In this document: one piece after another, positions 35,672 through 43,936 of the stretch
How the letters are laid out: every line of letters starts with the position of its first letter
Position numbering within the stretch: the first letter of the stretch is position 1
NCBI RefSeq assembly: GCF_024649945.1
Contig: NZ_JANKMS010000004.1
Location: 365,384 to 429,383 of the forward strand
Reading direction: 5' to 3'
Length of the DNA: 64,000 nt
Origin: Flavobacterium panacis
GTDB lineage: Bacteria > Bacteroidota > Bacteroidia > Flavobacteriales > Flavobacteriaceae
Position numbers and translations under genes: made by a program
Notes under the pieces: generated by a model
The model's database searches: none
What the model was told of the DNA's origin: nothing
The model's input: the letters and a program-made list of their open reading frames with translations, nothing else

Positions 35672-36760
35672 TTAGTTTTTTAATCTTTCGTGAATCAACA
35701 ATTGGTTTTTGGTAATTACCTTTTCGCCTTCGTTAACGCCTTTGTCAAAATAAAGCCAGCTGTTGTTTTTCAGTTTCGGATTTATTTCTCTGGTTTCAAT
35801 TGTACAATCGTCTTTGTAGATTAAGATATAATCACGATTGTTGTCAAAAATGGCTGCTTTTGCAGGAACTGAAACCAATTCTTCACCACCCACACTTTTA
35901 TCAATTGTAATATCAGCGGTCATTCCTGGTTTTAATTTCAGGTTTCGGTTGTCCATTACAATTCGCGCTTTTAAAACGTGTTCTTCGGCATCAAAAATCT
36001 TAGCCATCATATTGATTTTTCCTTTAAAGATTTCTCCCGGATAAGCTGGTGTTGTAACATCAACAGCCATATTTTCCTTGATGCTGTTTAGGTTACTGGT
36101 ATACACATTGACCAAAACCCAGATTTCTTTTAAATCAGAAATGGTGAATAGAGAACCCGTTTCATCTGTAATCTGCGTTCCTGTGCTGATGTTTTTATCT
36201 ACAATATAACCTTCAGTTGGCGCTTTAATTTGAAAAACAGATCGGTCACTGCTTGCGCTAAACATCTCTAAATTGGCTCTCACATTTTCTAAAGAAGATT
36301 TTAAAACGTCCAATTCGCTTTGCGCTTGAAGTAAATCTTTTTGAGAAGAAATCCCGTCTTCAAACATTGATTTTGTTGCTTGTAATTGACGTTGTGCCAC
36401 GGTAATCTGCGACTGCAATGATCTGCTTTCTGACTGCATGCTGTTTAGTTCTGTACTTTTAATTTCTGCCAGAACTTGTCCTTTTTTAACATAATCGCCC
36501 AAAGAGAAAGTAGTTTTAGTAATAATACCTTCCACAAGACTGTTAAACTGAACTACGTGATCACCGTTATAAGTAATGTTTCCCGTAAGATTAATCGATT
36601 CGCTTACAGCACGTTTTTGTGCTGGTTCAATCGTAATTTTTTCTTTTAAATCTTTATCGATACAGAATTTTTCGTCCTGTACTTTTTTAACTTCTTCTTT
36701 CTTGCCACATCCGTAAACGAGCATTAACCCAAGCATTGGGATTACAATAAGTTTCTTCAT
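35672..36760 (-). CDS. Heavy-metal RND periplasmic adaptor (CusB/CzcB type)
   Basis: 362 residues, lipobox MLVYGC (Cys18). Adaptor domains in order: a beta-sandwich start (NGDHVVQFNSLVEGIITKTT), a long coiled-coil hairpin (about 105-170) and a barrel with ISDLKEIWVLVNVYTSNL. No N-terminal metal-binding domain or His-rich tail was seen. It lies between the TolC-like gene and the permease, 31 nt from each. Confidence 0.92.
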   Translation of the reverse strand: MKKLIVIPMLGLMLVYGCGKKEEVKKVQDEKFCIDKDLKEKITIEPAQKRAVSESINLTGNITYNGDHVVQFNSLVEGIITKTTFSLGDYVKKGQVLAEIKSTELNSMQSESRSLQSQITVAQRQLQATKSMFEDGISSQKDLLQAQSELDVLKSSLENVRANLEMFSASSDRSVFQIKAPTEGYIVDKNISTGTQITDETGSLFTISDLKEIWVLVNVYTSNLNSIKENMAVDVTTPAYPGEIFKGKINMMAKIFDAEEHVLKARIVMDNRNLKLKPGMTADITIDKSVGGEELVSVPAKAAIFDNNRDYILIYKDDCTIETREINPKLKNNSWLYFDKGVNEGEKVITKNQLLIHERLKN

Positions 36761-36790
36761 TTCTGTTTTATATTTTGAGTAGGTGATGTG

Positions 36791-38077
36791 TTAATTGATT
36801 TCCTGCCCTGTGATGTAGCGCAGTTCTTCCAGATTTTTATTCAGGTCTTTTTTAGAATTCAGCAGTATCGATTTGTTGTCTAAATAGGCATTAACAAAAT
36901 CAAGATATTCTAACATGCTGGTGTTTCTTTGCATAAAATTTCTACGATAGCTTTCTAAAAGTTTATCTAAATCGCCTTCAAAACTAGCATCGGCACTTTC
37001 GTATAATTTTTTGGTGGTGATGAAATCCTGATACGCGTTTAAAACCTCAGATTGGACACTTAAAGTTTTTTCTTCCGTAAGCAGTTTTCCTTGATCAATA
37101 GCGATTTTAGCGGCTTTAATATTTCCCTGATTTCGATTAAAAAACGGAAGATCAAGCGAGAATCCAATTCCAACAAAATCGTTCATTAAACTCGCTCCAC
37201 GGTCGTAACTTACACCAAGTGTCACGTCTGGTGTACGCATGGCTCTTTCGTATTTGTATTTGTTGTCGTTGTATTCGTTTCCAAGTTTTAGGACTTTCAT
37301 ATCAGGACGATTCTCAATTGCCGATTCCATAAGATTCGCCAGATTGATTTCTTCGATATTTTTATTCACAGGAACAAAACCTTCATCAGTCAATTTGATA
37401 AAACTTGTAGCAGGAAGATTCATTAAAACTTTCAATTCTTTTTGCAAAGAATTGTTCTCTTTTTGTAAATCATTAATTTCTTTTAAAAACTGAAGTTCCG
37501 TAGCTTTTAAACGAACATATTCGCCTTTACCAACATTTCCTTGCGCAACCTGATTTTTATACGCTTTCAATAAAGTCTGCATCGAAGAAAGCTGGTTTTG
37601 ATACACTTCTTCTTGTGCTTGATTGTATTGTAAATCGGTTAGATTTTCTCTGAATTCGATTTTTAAATTGCGTAAAAAAGTCTTGAAATATTCCTTAGCG
37701 ATTTCAGCACTTACTTTTTCCATCGCAATCATTTTTTTACGTTTTCCTGCCGTCTGAATCAATTGCTCTAATTCGGCATTGACTTGTTGCGTTCTTCCGT
37801 AATTTCCCCATAAAACGGGCAATTGTTGGGCCGTAGCATTGCTCCAAAGATTGATTTCTCCAACAGTAAAGGTTGGATTTGGCCATAATTTTGCTTGAAT
37901 AACCTGTGCATCAGCAATGTCGATATTCAGTTTTTCGGAAATAAGAGAAATGTTCTTTTCCAGAAATATAGCCTCGGCCTGATTTCGAGAAAGAACAATT
38001 GTATCGCTGATGGCGCCAATTTGTGCCATACTTTTGAGCGATACAATTAAAAACAAGGTTAAAAATAGACGTTTCAA
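36791..38077 (-). CDS. TolC family outer-membrane channel (CzcC type)
   Basis: 428 residues: a signal peptide ending SMAQ, then two OEP repeats (ISLISEKLNIDIADAQVIQA; ENRPDMKVLKLGNEYNDNKYK). It is not a lipoprotein, unlike the channel at 18305. First gene of the metal efflux operon. Confidence 0.93.
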   Translation of the reverse strand: MKRLFLTLFLIVSLKSMAQIGAISDTIVLSRNQAEAIFLEKNISLISEKLNIDIADAQVIQAKLWPNPTFTVGEINLWSNATAQQLPVLWGNYGRTQQVNAELEQLIQTAGKRKKMIAMEKVSAEIAKEYFKTFLRNLKIEFRENLTDLQYNQAQEEVYQNQLSSMQTLLKAYKNQVAQGNVGKGEYVRLKATELQFLKEINDLQKENNSLQKELKVLMNLPATSFIKLTDEGFVPVNKNIEEINLANLMESAIENRPDMKVLKLGNEYNDNKYKYERAMRTPDVTLGVSYDRGASLMNDFVGIGFSLDLPFFNRNQGNIKAAKIAIDQGKLLTEEKTLSVQSEVLNAYQDFITTKKLYESADASFEGDLDKLLESYRRNFMQRNTSMLEYLDFVNAYLDNKSILLNSKKDLNKNLEELRYITGQEIN

Positions 38078-38173
38078 ATTGAGTAGATTTAATAAGATGC
38101 AAAACTATTTGCTGTATATTAAGCCCTAATTTGATGTCTGTTAGAAACCAGTAAGAGTTGGATTAGAAAACGA

Positions 38174-39529
38174 TTAGAGTTTCGGGAAAACCAGTGTTAC
38201 CGTGGTTCCAACCGCTTTTTTAGAAGTTATGGTAAACGCAATATTATTTTGTTTGAAGATTACATTGGCTAAAGTTAAACCAATGCCGCTTCCTTTTATA
38301 TCGTTTACATTTTTACCTCTGTAAAAGGTTTGTTTGATGAATTGAAGATCGTCCTCGCTAATACCTTTTCCCTGATCTTCAATGACAATTTTTAATTGCT
38401 GATTTTGTTCTAATAAACTGATTTTTATCGGATTTCCATCTGAATATTTAACGGCATTTTCGATGATATTAAACAAAGCGATTTTTATTTCGTTAGAATT
38501 TCCGTGAATCGAAAGCAATTTGTCATTTGCAACTTCTAATGCAATTTGAATTTGTCCTTTCAATTGATAACTAGCCGATAATTGATCGTTAATATCCCAA
38601 ACCAATTCGTCGACCCTGAAAATTTCGTTGAGTTCCATATTCTCACGAAGACCCGAAAGCATCATCAAAGTATTCATCGTATCTTCGATTTGATAGACGT
38701 TTTCTAATACTTTCTGAGACATTTCTTTGTATTCGGCACTGGTTCTGTCTTTTTGGGCAAAAACTTCAAGGTTTCCAGAAATGGCGGTTAAAGGCGTTTT
38801 AAACTCGTGCGAAACATAATTGATGAAGTTTTTTTGAATGATAAAAGTATCCGAAAGTCGTTTCAGTAGATTGTTGTACGTTTCTATCAATTCCTGAACA
38901 TCGTCTTTGGTATTGGGAGAAACAATTTGTTTGTCCAGAGAAGAAGCCTGAATCTCATTTACCTGATTGATAATATTTTTGATCGGACTATAAGCCAAAT
39001 TAGAAAGTACTCGGCTGACCAAATAAATACTGACTAATCCCGAAATTAATACCAAAATCATGATAATCAAAAGTCGATCGGTCATGGTTTTAAAATCGGT
39101 ATCATTTTTTTTGACGAAAACCACAAAATCTCCTTGATTGTCATGGTAATAACTTCCGAAATAAAAATGATGTTTCGACTTGAAACTTAGTTTTCTGTTT
39201 TTTCTAATGTAATCTAATCGGGTTTTATTGATATTATGATCTAAAGTTTTATCGCCATATACAATTTGGTTTTTCTCGTTATAAACACGCGTCACAATTT
39301 CAAGTGAATTTTCGCGGAATTGCTGTCCGATAATTAAATGCTGGTTTTCTGGAAGTTCGTCTTTTTCTAAGTAGAAAATCCCCGTCAATAAACAGGTTTT
39401 CTGCAATTCGTTATACACGATTTTTTCAGAATAACTGTAGAAAGAAAAATACGTGATCAGCGAAGCAATGACAAACACAACGCTGAATGTCAAAGAAGAA
39501 ATTAAAGTAAAACGATTACGGATTTTCAT
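38174..39529 (-). CDS. Sensor histidine kinase of the metal efflux two-component system
   Basis: 451 residues: membrane helix about 11-33, periplasmic sensor about 34-155, second helix about 157-178, HAMP, dimerisation box NYVSHEFKTPLTAISG (His near 240), then the ATPase with EDQGKGISEDDLQ and GSGIGLTLANVIF. Domain order and location beside a CzcCBA operon match CusS/CzcS-type kinases. It overlaps the response regulator stop by 4 nt. Confidence 0.93.
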   Translation of the reverse strand: MKIRNRFTLISSLTFSVVFVIASLITYFSFYSYSEKIVYNELQKTCLLTGIFYLEKDELPENQHLIIGQQFRENSLEIVTRVYNEKNQIVYGDKTLDHNINKTRLDYIRKNRKLSFKSKHHFYFGSYYHDNQGDFVVFVKKNDTDFKTMTDRLLIIMILVLISGLVSIYLVSRVLSNLAYSPIKNIINQVNEIQASSLDKQIVSPNTKDDVQELIETYNNLLKRLSDTFIIQKNFINYVSHEFKTPLTAISGNLEVFAQKDRTSAEYKEMSQKVLENVYQIEDTMNTLMMLSGLRENMELNEIFRVDELVWDINDQLSASYQLKGQIQIALEVANDKLLSIHGNSNEIKIALFNIIENAVKYSDGNPIKISLLEQNQQLKIVIEDQGKGISEDDLQFIKQTFYRGKNVNDIKGSGIGLTLANVIFKQNNIAFTITSKKAVGTTVTLVFPKL

Positions 39530-40203
39530 AATTCTTCTTTTAGCATGTAACCGATTCCTTTTATGGTGTGAATGAACTTATGATTGTGTTCGATTTTGTT
39601 TCTTAAATACGAAATATACACATCGACAACATTGGTGTTATTGTCGTAATTAATTCCCCAAACCGCAGTTAAAATCTGAGTTCGCGACATCACTTTATTT
39701 CTGTTTTCTAATAAATACAAAAGCAGTTTGTATTCTCTTGGCGAAAGATCGATTAGTTCGTTGTTTTCTGTGACTTTATGTTCGTCCGGATTGATGGTTA
39801 AAGTCCCGCAGGTGTATAAAGTTTCGGGTTCGCTATAATTGAATTTCGTTCTTCGCGTAAGCGCATTTACTCTCGAAATGAGTTCTTTAAAATGAAAAGG
39901 TTTTACGAGATAATCATCGGCACCAGAATCTAATGCGGTAACTTTATCATCGGTATTACTCAAAGCGCTGAGCATTAAAATTGGAGTATGAATCTTTTTA
40001 AAACGCATTAATTTTGTCAGCTGAATGCCGTCAATTCCCGGAAGCATAATATCCATCAAGATAATATCCCAAGTGTTTTCCTGAACAAGGTCGCGCGCCA
40101 TTTCGCCCGTTTCGGCAAGATGCACGGTAAAGTTATTTTCTTCTAAACCTTTTATAATAAATTCGCTGATGCGTTTATCATCTTCAATGAGTAAAACATT
40201 CAT
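39526..40203 (-). CDS. OmpR family response regulator
   Basis: 225 residues: a receiver domain with phospho-acceptor Asp51 (DIILMDIMLPGIDG), acidic pair E7-D8-D9 and Lys in YLVKPFHF, then a winged-helix OmpR/PhoB DNA-binding domain (LSPREYKLLLYLLENRNKVM). Expected to activate the efflux genes downstream in response to metal. Upstream is a repeat-filled intergenic region. Confidence 0.95.
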   Translation of the reverse strand: MNVLLIEDDKRISEFIIKGLEENNFTVHLAETGEMARDLVQENTWDIILMDIMLPGIDGIQLTKLMRFKKIHTPILMLSALSNTDDKVTALDSGADDYLVKPFHFKELISRVNALTRRTKFNYSEPETLYTCGTLTINPDEHKVTENNELIDLSPREYKLLLYLLENRNKVMSRTQILTAVWGINYDNNTNVVDVYISYLRNKIEHNHKFIHTIKGIGYMLKEEL

Positions 40204-40315
40204 AAATGGTATATTAATTTGATTTTTGATTAAAATAGGGTGCTTTTAATCACAAGACGTTTTAAAAAGAGTAACAAAAATAACATTTATTTTTTGAAAG
40301 ACATGTAAACATTCA

Positions 40316-40494
40316 GTTTGTCATTTCGACCGAAGGGAGAAATCACACTCGTTTGTCGACAAAGATCGGCGACTTTCTGTGCGGAATTTCTAGCGTGATT
40401 TCTCCCTTCGGTCGAAATGACAAGATTGCGAGAAAACGTCCAGTTTGTCATTTCGAGGAACGAGAAATCACACGCGTAAATCGACAAAGAATTG
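40316..40494. repeat. GTCATTTCGA palindromic elements, one full and one half copy
   Basis: Full copy 40316-40427: GTCATTTCGACCGAAGGGAG at the left is the exact inverse of the right end. The half copy at 40447-40494 (GTCATTTCGAGGAACGAGAA) stops 8 nt before the GIY-YIG stop codon region. Confidence 0.85.
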
Positions 40495-40502
40495 AAAAAA
40501 AC

Positions 40503-40820
40503 TCATTCAAAATGAAAATCAAGAAACTCAAAAGTTTCATTAAAACCTCTTATTAACTCAATCTTTTTATCTCTTCGCCATTTCTTCAATTCTTTTTCTC
40601 GTGTGATTGCTTCTTGTATCCATGTGAATTTTTCATAATAAACTAAAAACTGAATATTATATTTTGCTGCAAAACTGCTAATATTTAAATCTATGTTTTC
40701 TTTATGCTTTGCAAGTCTTTTCCTTAAGTTATTAGTAACTCCAATATAAAAAGAAGTTCGATGTTCATTTGTTAGAATGTAAACGTAATAAGTATGATAG
40801 CCAAGTTGAGGATTCAGCAT
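40503..40820 (-). CDS. GIY-YIG nuclease family protein (UvrC-like single domain)
   Basis: 105 residues. The N-terminal motif YYVYILTNE (11-19), TSFYIGVTNNLRKRLAKHK with YIG at 25-27 and the catalytic Arg region 33-35, and the C-terminal EAITREKELKKWRRDKK with the conserved Glu, cover the whole GIY-YIG fold with nothing else. Stand-alone members of this size are common in Bacteroidota, and their biological role is unknown. The gene is tightly bracketed by palindromic GTCATTTCGA elements on both sides. Confidence 0.88.
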   Translation of the reverse strand: MLNPQLGYHTYYVYILTNEHRTSFYIGVTNNLRKRLAKHKENIDLNISSFAAKYNIQFLVYYEKFTWIQEAITREKELKKWRRDKKIELIRGFNETFEFLDFHFE

Positions 40821-40860
40821 TTTTTCTTTTTTTTTGTACGAATATACATGTTTTTAGTCT

Positions 40861-41090
40861 AGTTTGTCATTTCGACTGAAAGGAGAAATCACACTCGCTA
40901 ATCGACAAAGATTGGCGAATTACTTTGCAGAGCTTCTAGTGTGATTTCTCCCTTCGGTCGAAATGACAAGATTGTGTGATTTAATTTGTCATTTCGAGGA
41001 ACGAGAAATCACACTAGGGAATCGACAAAGATTGGCGAATTACTTTACGGAGCTTCTAGTGTGATTTCTCCCTTCGGTCGAAATGACAAA
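40861..41090. repeat. Two tandem full GTCATTTCGA palindromic elements
   Basis: Copies 40864-40970 and 40987-41088. Both end with the right arm GTGTGATTTCTCCCTTCGGT and share the core ATCGACAAAGATTGGCGAAT. They differ in the left arm, GACTGAAAGG against GAGGAACG. They are separated by about 17 bp. Confidence 0.88.
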
Positions 41091-41293
41091 AAACATGAGG
41101 TAAACCACTATAAAATAATAATCCCAATCTACCCCAATCTTACATAATTCCTGTTTAATTTTTAATAAAAATCTGTAATTCAATTAATTAACTTTTATTA
41201 AAGAAAGCTTTAACATCGTCTGTTTTCCTTGGCTGTTTGAAATAACTAATTTTAGGTAAATCAAAATTAATCACATTTTAAATAGTAGAAATT

Positions 41294-41842
41294 ATGAAAA
41301 AGAACATCGCCATATTAGCCACAAACGGTTTTGAAGAATCAGAATTAGCATCGCCTAAAGCCTATCTGGAAGAGCAAGGTTGGAATGCAGATATAGTTAG
41401 TTTGAAATCTGGAAAAATCAAATCTTGGAAAGACGGAAATTGGAGCACGGAATACAATGTTGATGTCGTATTAGATCAGGCAAATGAAGCCGATTACGAT
41501 GCTTTGGTTCTGCCAGGCGGAGTTATAAATCCTGATTTATTAAGAAGAGAAGAAGCTGCAGTAGATTTTGTACGTTCGTTTTTTGAAAGTAAAAAACCAG
41601 TAGCCGCCATTTGTCACGGACCTCAAATTCTGGTCGATGCTGATGTTTTAGACGGTCGAAAAGTAACTTCGTTTTTCTCTGTAAAAAACGATTTGATAAA
41701 CGCCGGAGCACAATGGCAAGACTCAGAAGTTGTCGTAGACCACGGATTAGTAACCAGCCGAAACCCGAATGATTTGCCCGCTTTTAATAAAAAAATGGTG
41801 GAAGAAATTAAAGAAGGAATACACGAGCGTCAGAGAGCCTAA
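41294..41842 (+). CDS. DJ-1/PfpI family protein (type 1 glutamine amidotransferase-like)
   Basis: 182 residues. The nucleophile elbow AAICHGPQIL carries Cys107-His108, and LVLPGGV and the early Glu (FEESE) complete the PfpI signature. The family includes proteases, chaperones and deglycases; the activity here is not assignable. Monocistronic, followed by a clear terminator. Confidence 0.93.
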   Translation: MKKNIAILATNGFEESELASPKAYLEEQGWNADIVSLKSGKIKSWKDGNWSTEYNVDVVLDQANEADYDALVLPGGVINPDLLRREEAAVDFVRSFFESKKPVAAICHGPQILVDADVLDGRKVTSFFSVKNDLINAGAQWQDSEVVVDHGLVTSRNPNDLPAFNKKMVEEIKEGIHERQRA

Positions 41843-41871
41843 AAGATATTTTCTTAGATTTATCCCTTTGC

Positions 41872-41911
41872 AAAAATGCAAGATCAATTTTTTGGTCTTG
41901 CATTTTTTTTG
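41872..41911 (+). terminator. Intrinsic terminator
   Basis: AAAAATGCAAGATC is mirrored by GGTCTTGCATTTTTTTT, 30 nt after the PfpI gene stop. Confidence 0.9.
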
Positions 41912-41979
41912 GTTTCCAAACGGTATTTTAAATGATTCTTTCTCTTAAACGTCAGAATGGTTTTAAATCAGTAAAATAG

Positions 41980-42060
41980 AATTCCAGAGGAATGAAATAT
42001 TTATAGATTCATAAAACGTGCCGCACCAAAAGCTCCAGCGGAGTGACATATTATAGATAA
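41980..42060. repeat. Two diverged short-hairpin units ending in ATTTATAGA/ATTATAGATA
   Basis: ATTCC-AGA-GGAAT plus GAAATATTTATAGA (41981-42007) and GCTCC-AGC-GGAGT plus GACATATTATAGATA (42032-42059). I recall tandem units of this type (short hairpin plus GACATATTATAG) from other Bacteroidota intergenic regions. Confidence 0.5.
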
Positions 42061-42128
42061 GTTTTCAACCCGTTGAGCTGTTTTGAAATTGGAAGAATTA
42101 TTTGCTGAATATAACAGAAGAGTTTTTA

Positions 42129-42674
42129 TCAATAATTGTCTTCAACAATTTCGAAAGATTTTTTCCATACTCCGTCTTTCATTGAGTAGAGTGCAAGACT
42201 TGAACTTCCGTAGCCTGTACAACAACATAAATTTGCAAGATATATAAAAGCGGTATTATCAGTTTTTATATAGATGGGATTTGAAATCATAATGACTTGA
42301 TTGCTCATATCTTTATCCAAACATGCTAGGATATCCGATTTATGAATTAATTTACGATTACTAAAATCTTCTTCTTTCCATTCGTCTTGATATTGTTCCC
42401 GTAGACGTTTAGAAAGATATTGTAATTCTTCACCTGTGAGTATAAGGTCTTTATTCTGAAAATCTGAATTCGTTATATATGGTTTTTCAAGCATCAATTT
42501 TAGTAAATGTTCTACATTAACTGAATCAATTTTGGTAACAACAAAAGTTTCTCTTTTGTTAAATGCTTCTTGTCTAATAATATCATTCAACAGATTTTTT
42601 TTAATGAATTCGTAATCTTGTATTTGTGCAGACGAGAGCGAAGTAATAAATAGTAATATTGCCAGTAATTTCAT
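42129..42674 (-). CDS. Secreted protein of unknown function
   Basis: 181 residues with a signal peptide ending SLSSAQ. The body has RETFVVTKIDSVNVEHLLKL and a C-terminal FIYLANLCCCTGYGSSSLAL with three adjacent cysteines. No family recognised. No obvious partners; a 68-nt gap separates it from the next upstream membrane protein gene. Confidence 0.7.
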   Translation of the reverse strand: MKLLAILLFITSLSSAQIQDYEFIKKNLLNDIIRQEAFNKRETFVVTKIDSVNVEHLLKLMLEKPYITNSDFQNKDLILTGEELQYLSKRLREQYQDEWKEEDFSNRKLIHKSDILACLDKDMSNQVIMISNPIYIKTDNTAFIYLANLCCCTGYGSSSLALYSMKDGVWKKSFEIVEDNY

Positions 42675-42742
42675 TTAAATAGCTATGTTTAAATTAGTGA
42701 GCTTTTTGAGGATTAAACTGAGAATCTACACAGATTGATGCT

Positions 42743-43282
42743 TTACTTCATGGAGTTTTCCATAATTCTTTCTCTGCAATATTGTTCAATTTCAGATGCA
42801 TAAATAATATCTCCAATATTTATTTTCGTTGGTGAAAATATTGTTTTGTTTTTACGAACAATCTCAACTCCTGTCTTTAATTCAAATACCAGATTGCCGT
42901 GGTCTTTACTGCCAAAAGAGATAATTTTTGAACTAAAGTTTGTCCATAAATGGGAATCTACTTTTCCCCATCTGTAGCATACCATTCTATTTTGAGTTCC
43001 AATAAAATAACCTCCAGATTTAAATAATCCGAAAAAACCAAGTATAAAGCATAGTAATCCTGGTAAAATGAAGAAAGAGTAAAGTATAATGAATGTGTAT
43101 GAAGAAGAATTATCAAATACAGAAAATAGCAGGGATATAAATGACATCCAAAAAAGACCAAAACCCATAACTGAGATACAATGTTTGATGGGTTGTTCTT
43201 TTTTTGCTTTTACAAAAAATAAGATTTCATCATTACCAATTTCCTTTTTTAGAATTTCTGGAATTGCAATATTTTCTATCAT
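42743..43282 (-). CDS. Two-helix membrane protein of unknown function
   Basis: 179 residues with membrane helices at about 36-55 and 61-85, then a soluble domain starting GGYFIGTQNRMVCYRWGKVD, which has the strand pattern of a bacterial PH-like domain. Family not recognised. Same strand as the secreted protein that follows; co-transcription is possible. Confidence 0.7.
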   Translation of the reverse strand: MIENIAIPEILKKEIGNDEILFFVKAKKEQPIKHCISVMGFGLFWMSFISLLFSVFDNSSSYTFIILYSFFILPGLLCFILGFFGLFKSGGYFIGTQNRMVCYRWGKVDSHLWTNFSSKIISFGSKDHGNLVFELKTGVEIVRKNKTIFSPTKINIGDIIYASEIEQYCRERIMENSMK

Positions 43283-43490
43283 TTAGATTGAAGTTGTTGA
43301 GAATTATGTTAATTCAAAAATATATAAAATTTCTATCCAATATTGATATCTTAAAGATTAGTCAAATGTTCCTCGAATTGACAAAAATGCGATAAATACT
43401 TACCAAAATATAGATTTAGTATATTTGTTAAAGAATATAAAGTAGTTGTAAGAAAAAGAATATAAAATAAAGATTTTTCCTATATTTGGC

Positions 43491-43628
43491 GTTCCTATAA
43501 TTACGACTTTACGGCTAAAGAAATTTGCCCTTGTATGATGTGTGCGGTATCGGAAACGACCGTAAAGCGCTGTCGTAGGCGTTAGGAACACTTAGATACA
43601 AGGGTTTTTATATTCCTAATACTACGAC
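43491..43628 (+). ncRNA. Structured leader with pseudoknot and a competing start-proximal hairpin
   Basis: Seen by eye: GTTCCTA (43491-43497), TACGAC (43502-43507) and TTTACGG (43508-43514) pair with TAGGAAC (43583-43589), GTCGTA (43572-43577) and CCGTAAA (43560-43566), a 20-bp broken stem. The loop has a TCG-GAAA-CGA tetraloop hairpin (43550-43559) and CCCTTGTAT (43528-43536), which pairs with ATACAAGGG (43596-43604) outside the stem: a pseudoknot. The segment 43572-43588 can instead pair with TTCCTAA and CTACGAC at 43613-43628 (14 bp), just before the ATG at 43632. A cis-acting RNA or a mobile DNA site are both possible. Confidence 0.5.
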
Positions 43629-43631
43629 ATC

Positions 43632-43862
43632 ATGAGTACAACCCTTTCCAAAGAAGCCGAAACAAGGCTGATTGATTTTTTTAACCATAGCGTAGCTCCC
43701 GAAGATATGGCTAAAATCTTAAGACAAGTAAACTGCATTTTAGCACTCGCCGTAATGCGACAACACGAAACCCTCCAAATTGGACTAACAAACTTCGAAG
43801 ACAATTATTATTGGGTCAATGAATTGGCTGAGATTTTGAATCCTTATTTGAGTGAGGAGTAA
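43632..43862 (+). CDS. Small acidic protein of unknown function
   Basis: 76 residues, mostly helical: MSTTLSKEAETRLIDFF, then SVAPEDMAKILRQVNCILAL and a C-terminal WVNELAEILNPYLSEE. No signal peptide or membrane helix. It starts 4 nt after a structured leader that can hide its start region. Family not recognised, though I believe similar short proteins occur in other flavobacteria. It converges on the ATPase-HNH operon with a shared terminator. Confidence 0.7.
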   Translation: MSTTLSKEAETRLIDFFNHSVAPEDMAKILRQVNCILALAVMRQHETLQIGLTNFEDNYYWVNELAEILNPYLSEE

Positions 43863-43877
43863 GGTTTATAAAATGGA

Positions 43878-43910
43878 AAAACCTCGATTTTTTAAGGATC
43901 GAGGTTTTTT
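43878..43910. terminator. Bidirectional intrinsic terminator
   Basis: AAAACCTCGAT (43878-43888) pairs with ATCGAGGTTTT (43898-43908), with A and T runs on either side, between convergent genes. Confidence 0.9.
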
Positions 43911-43936
43911 GTATGTTATATAAAAACATAATTTTT

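Noticed and set aside
40316..41090. Insertion sequence or transposon around the GIY-YIG gene
   Set aside because: No transposase or clear target-site duplication; the flanking palindromes occur elsewhere without the gene.
43491..43628. Integron attC site
   Set aside because: The outer arms are GTTCCTA/TAGGAAC; the left side has no RYYYAAC box and no integrase gene is present, so the resemblance of GGCGTTAG to attC cores is not enough.
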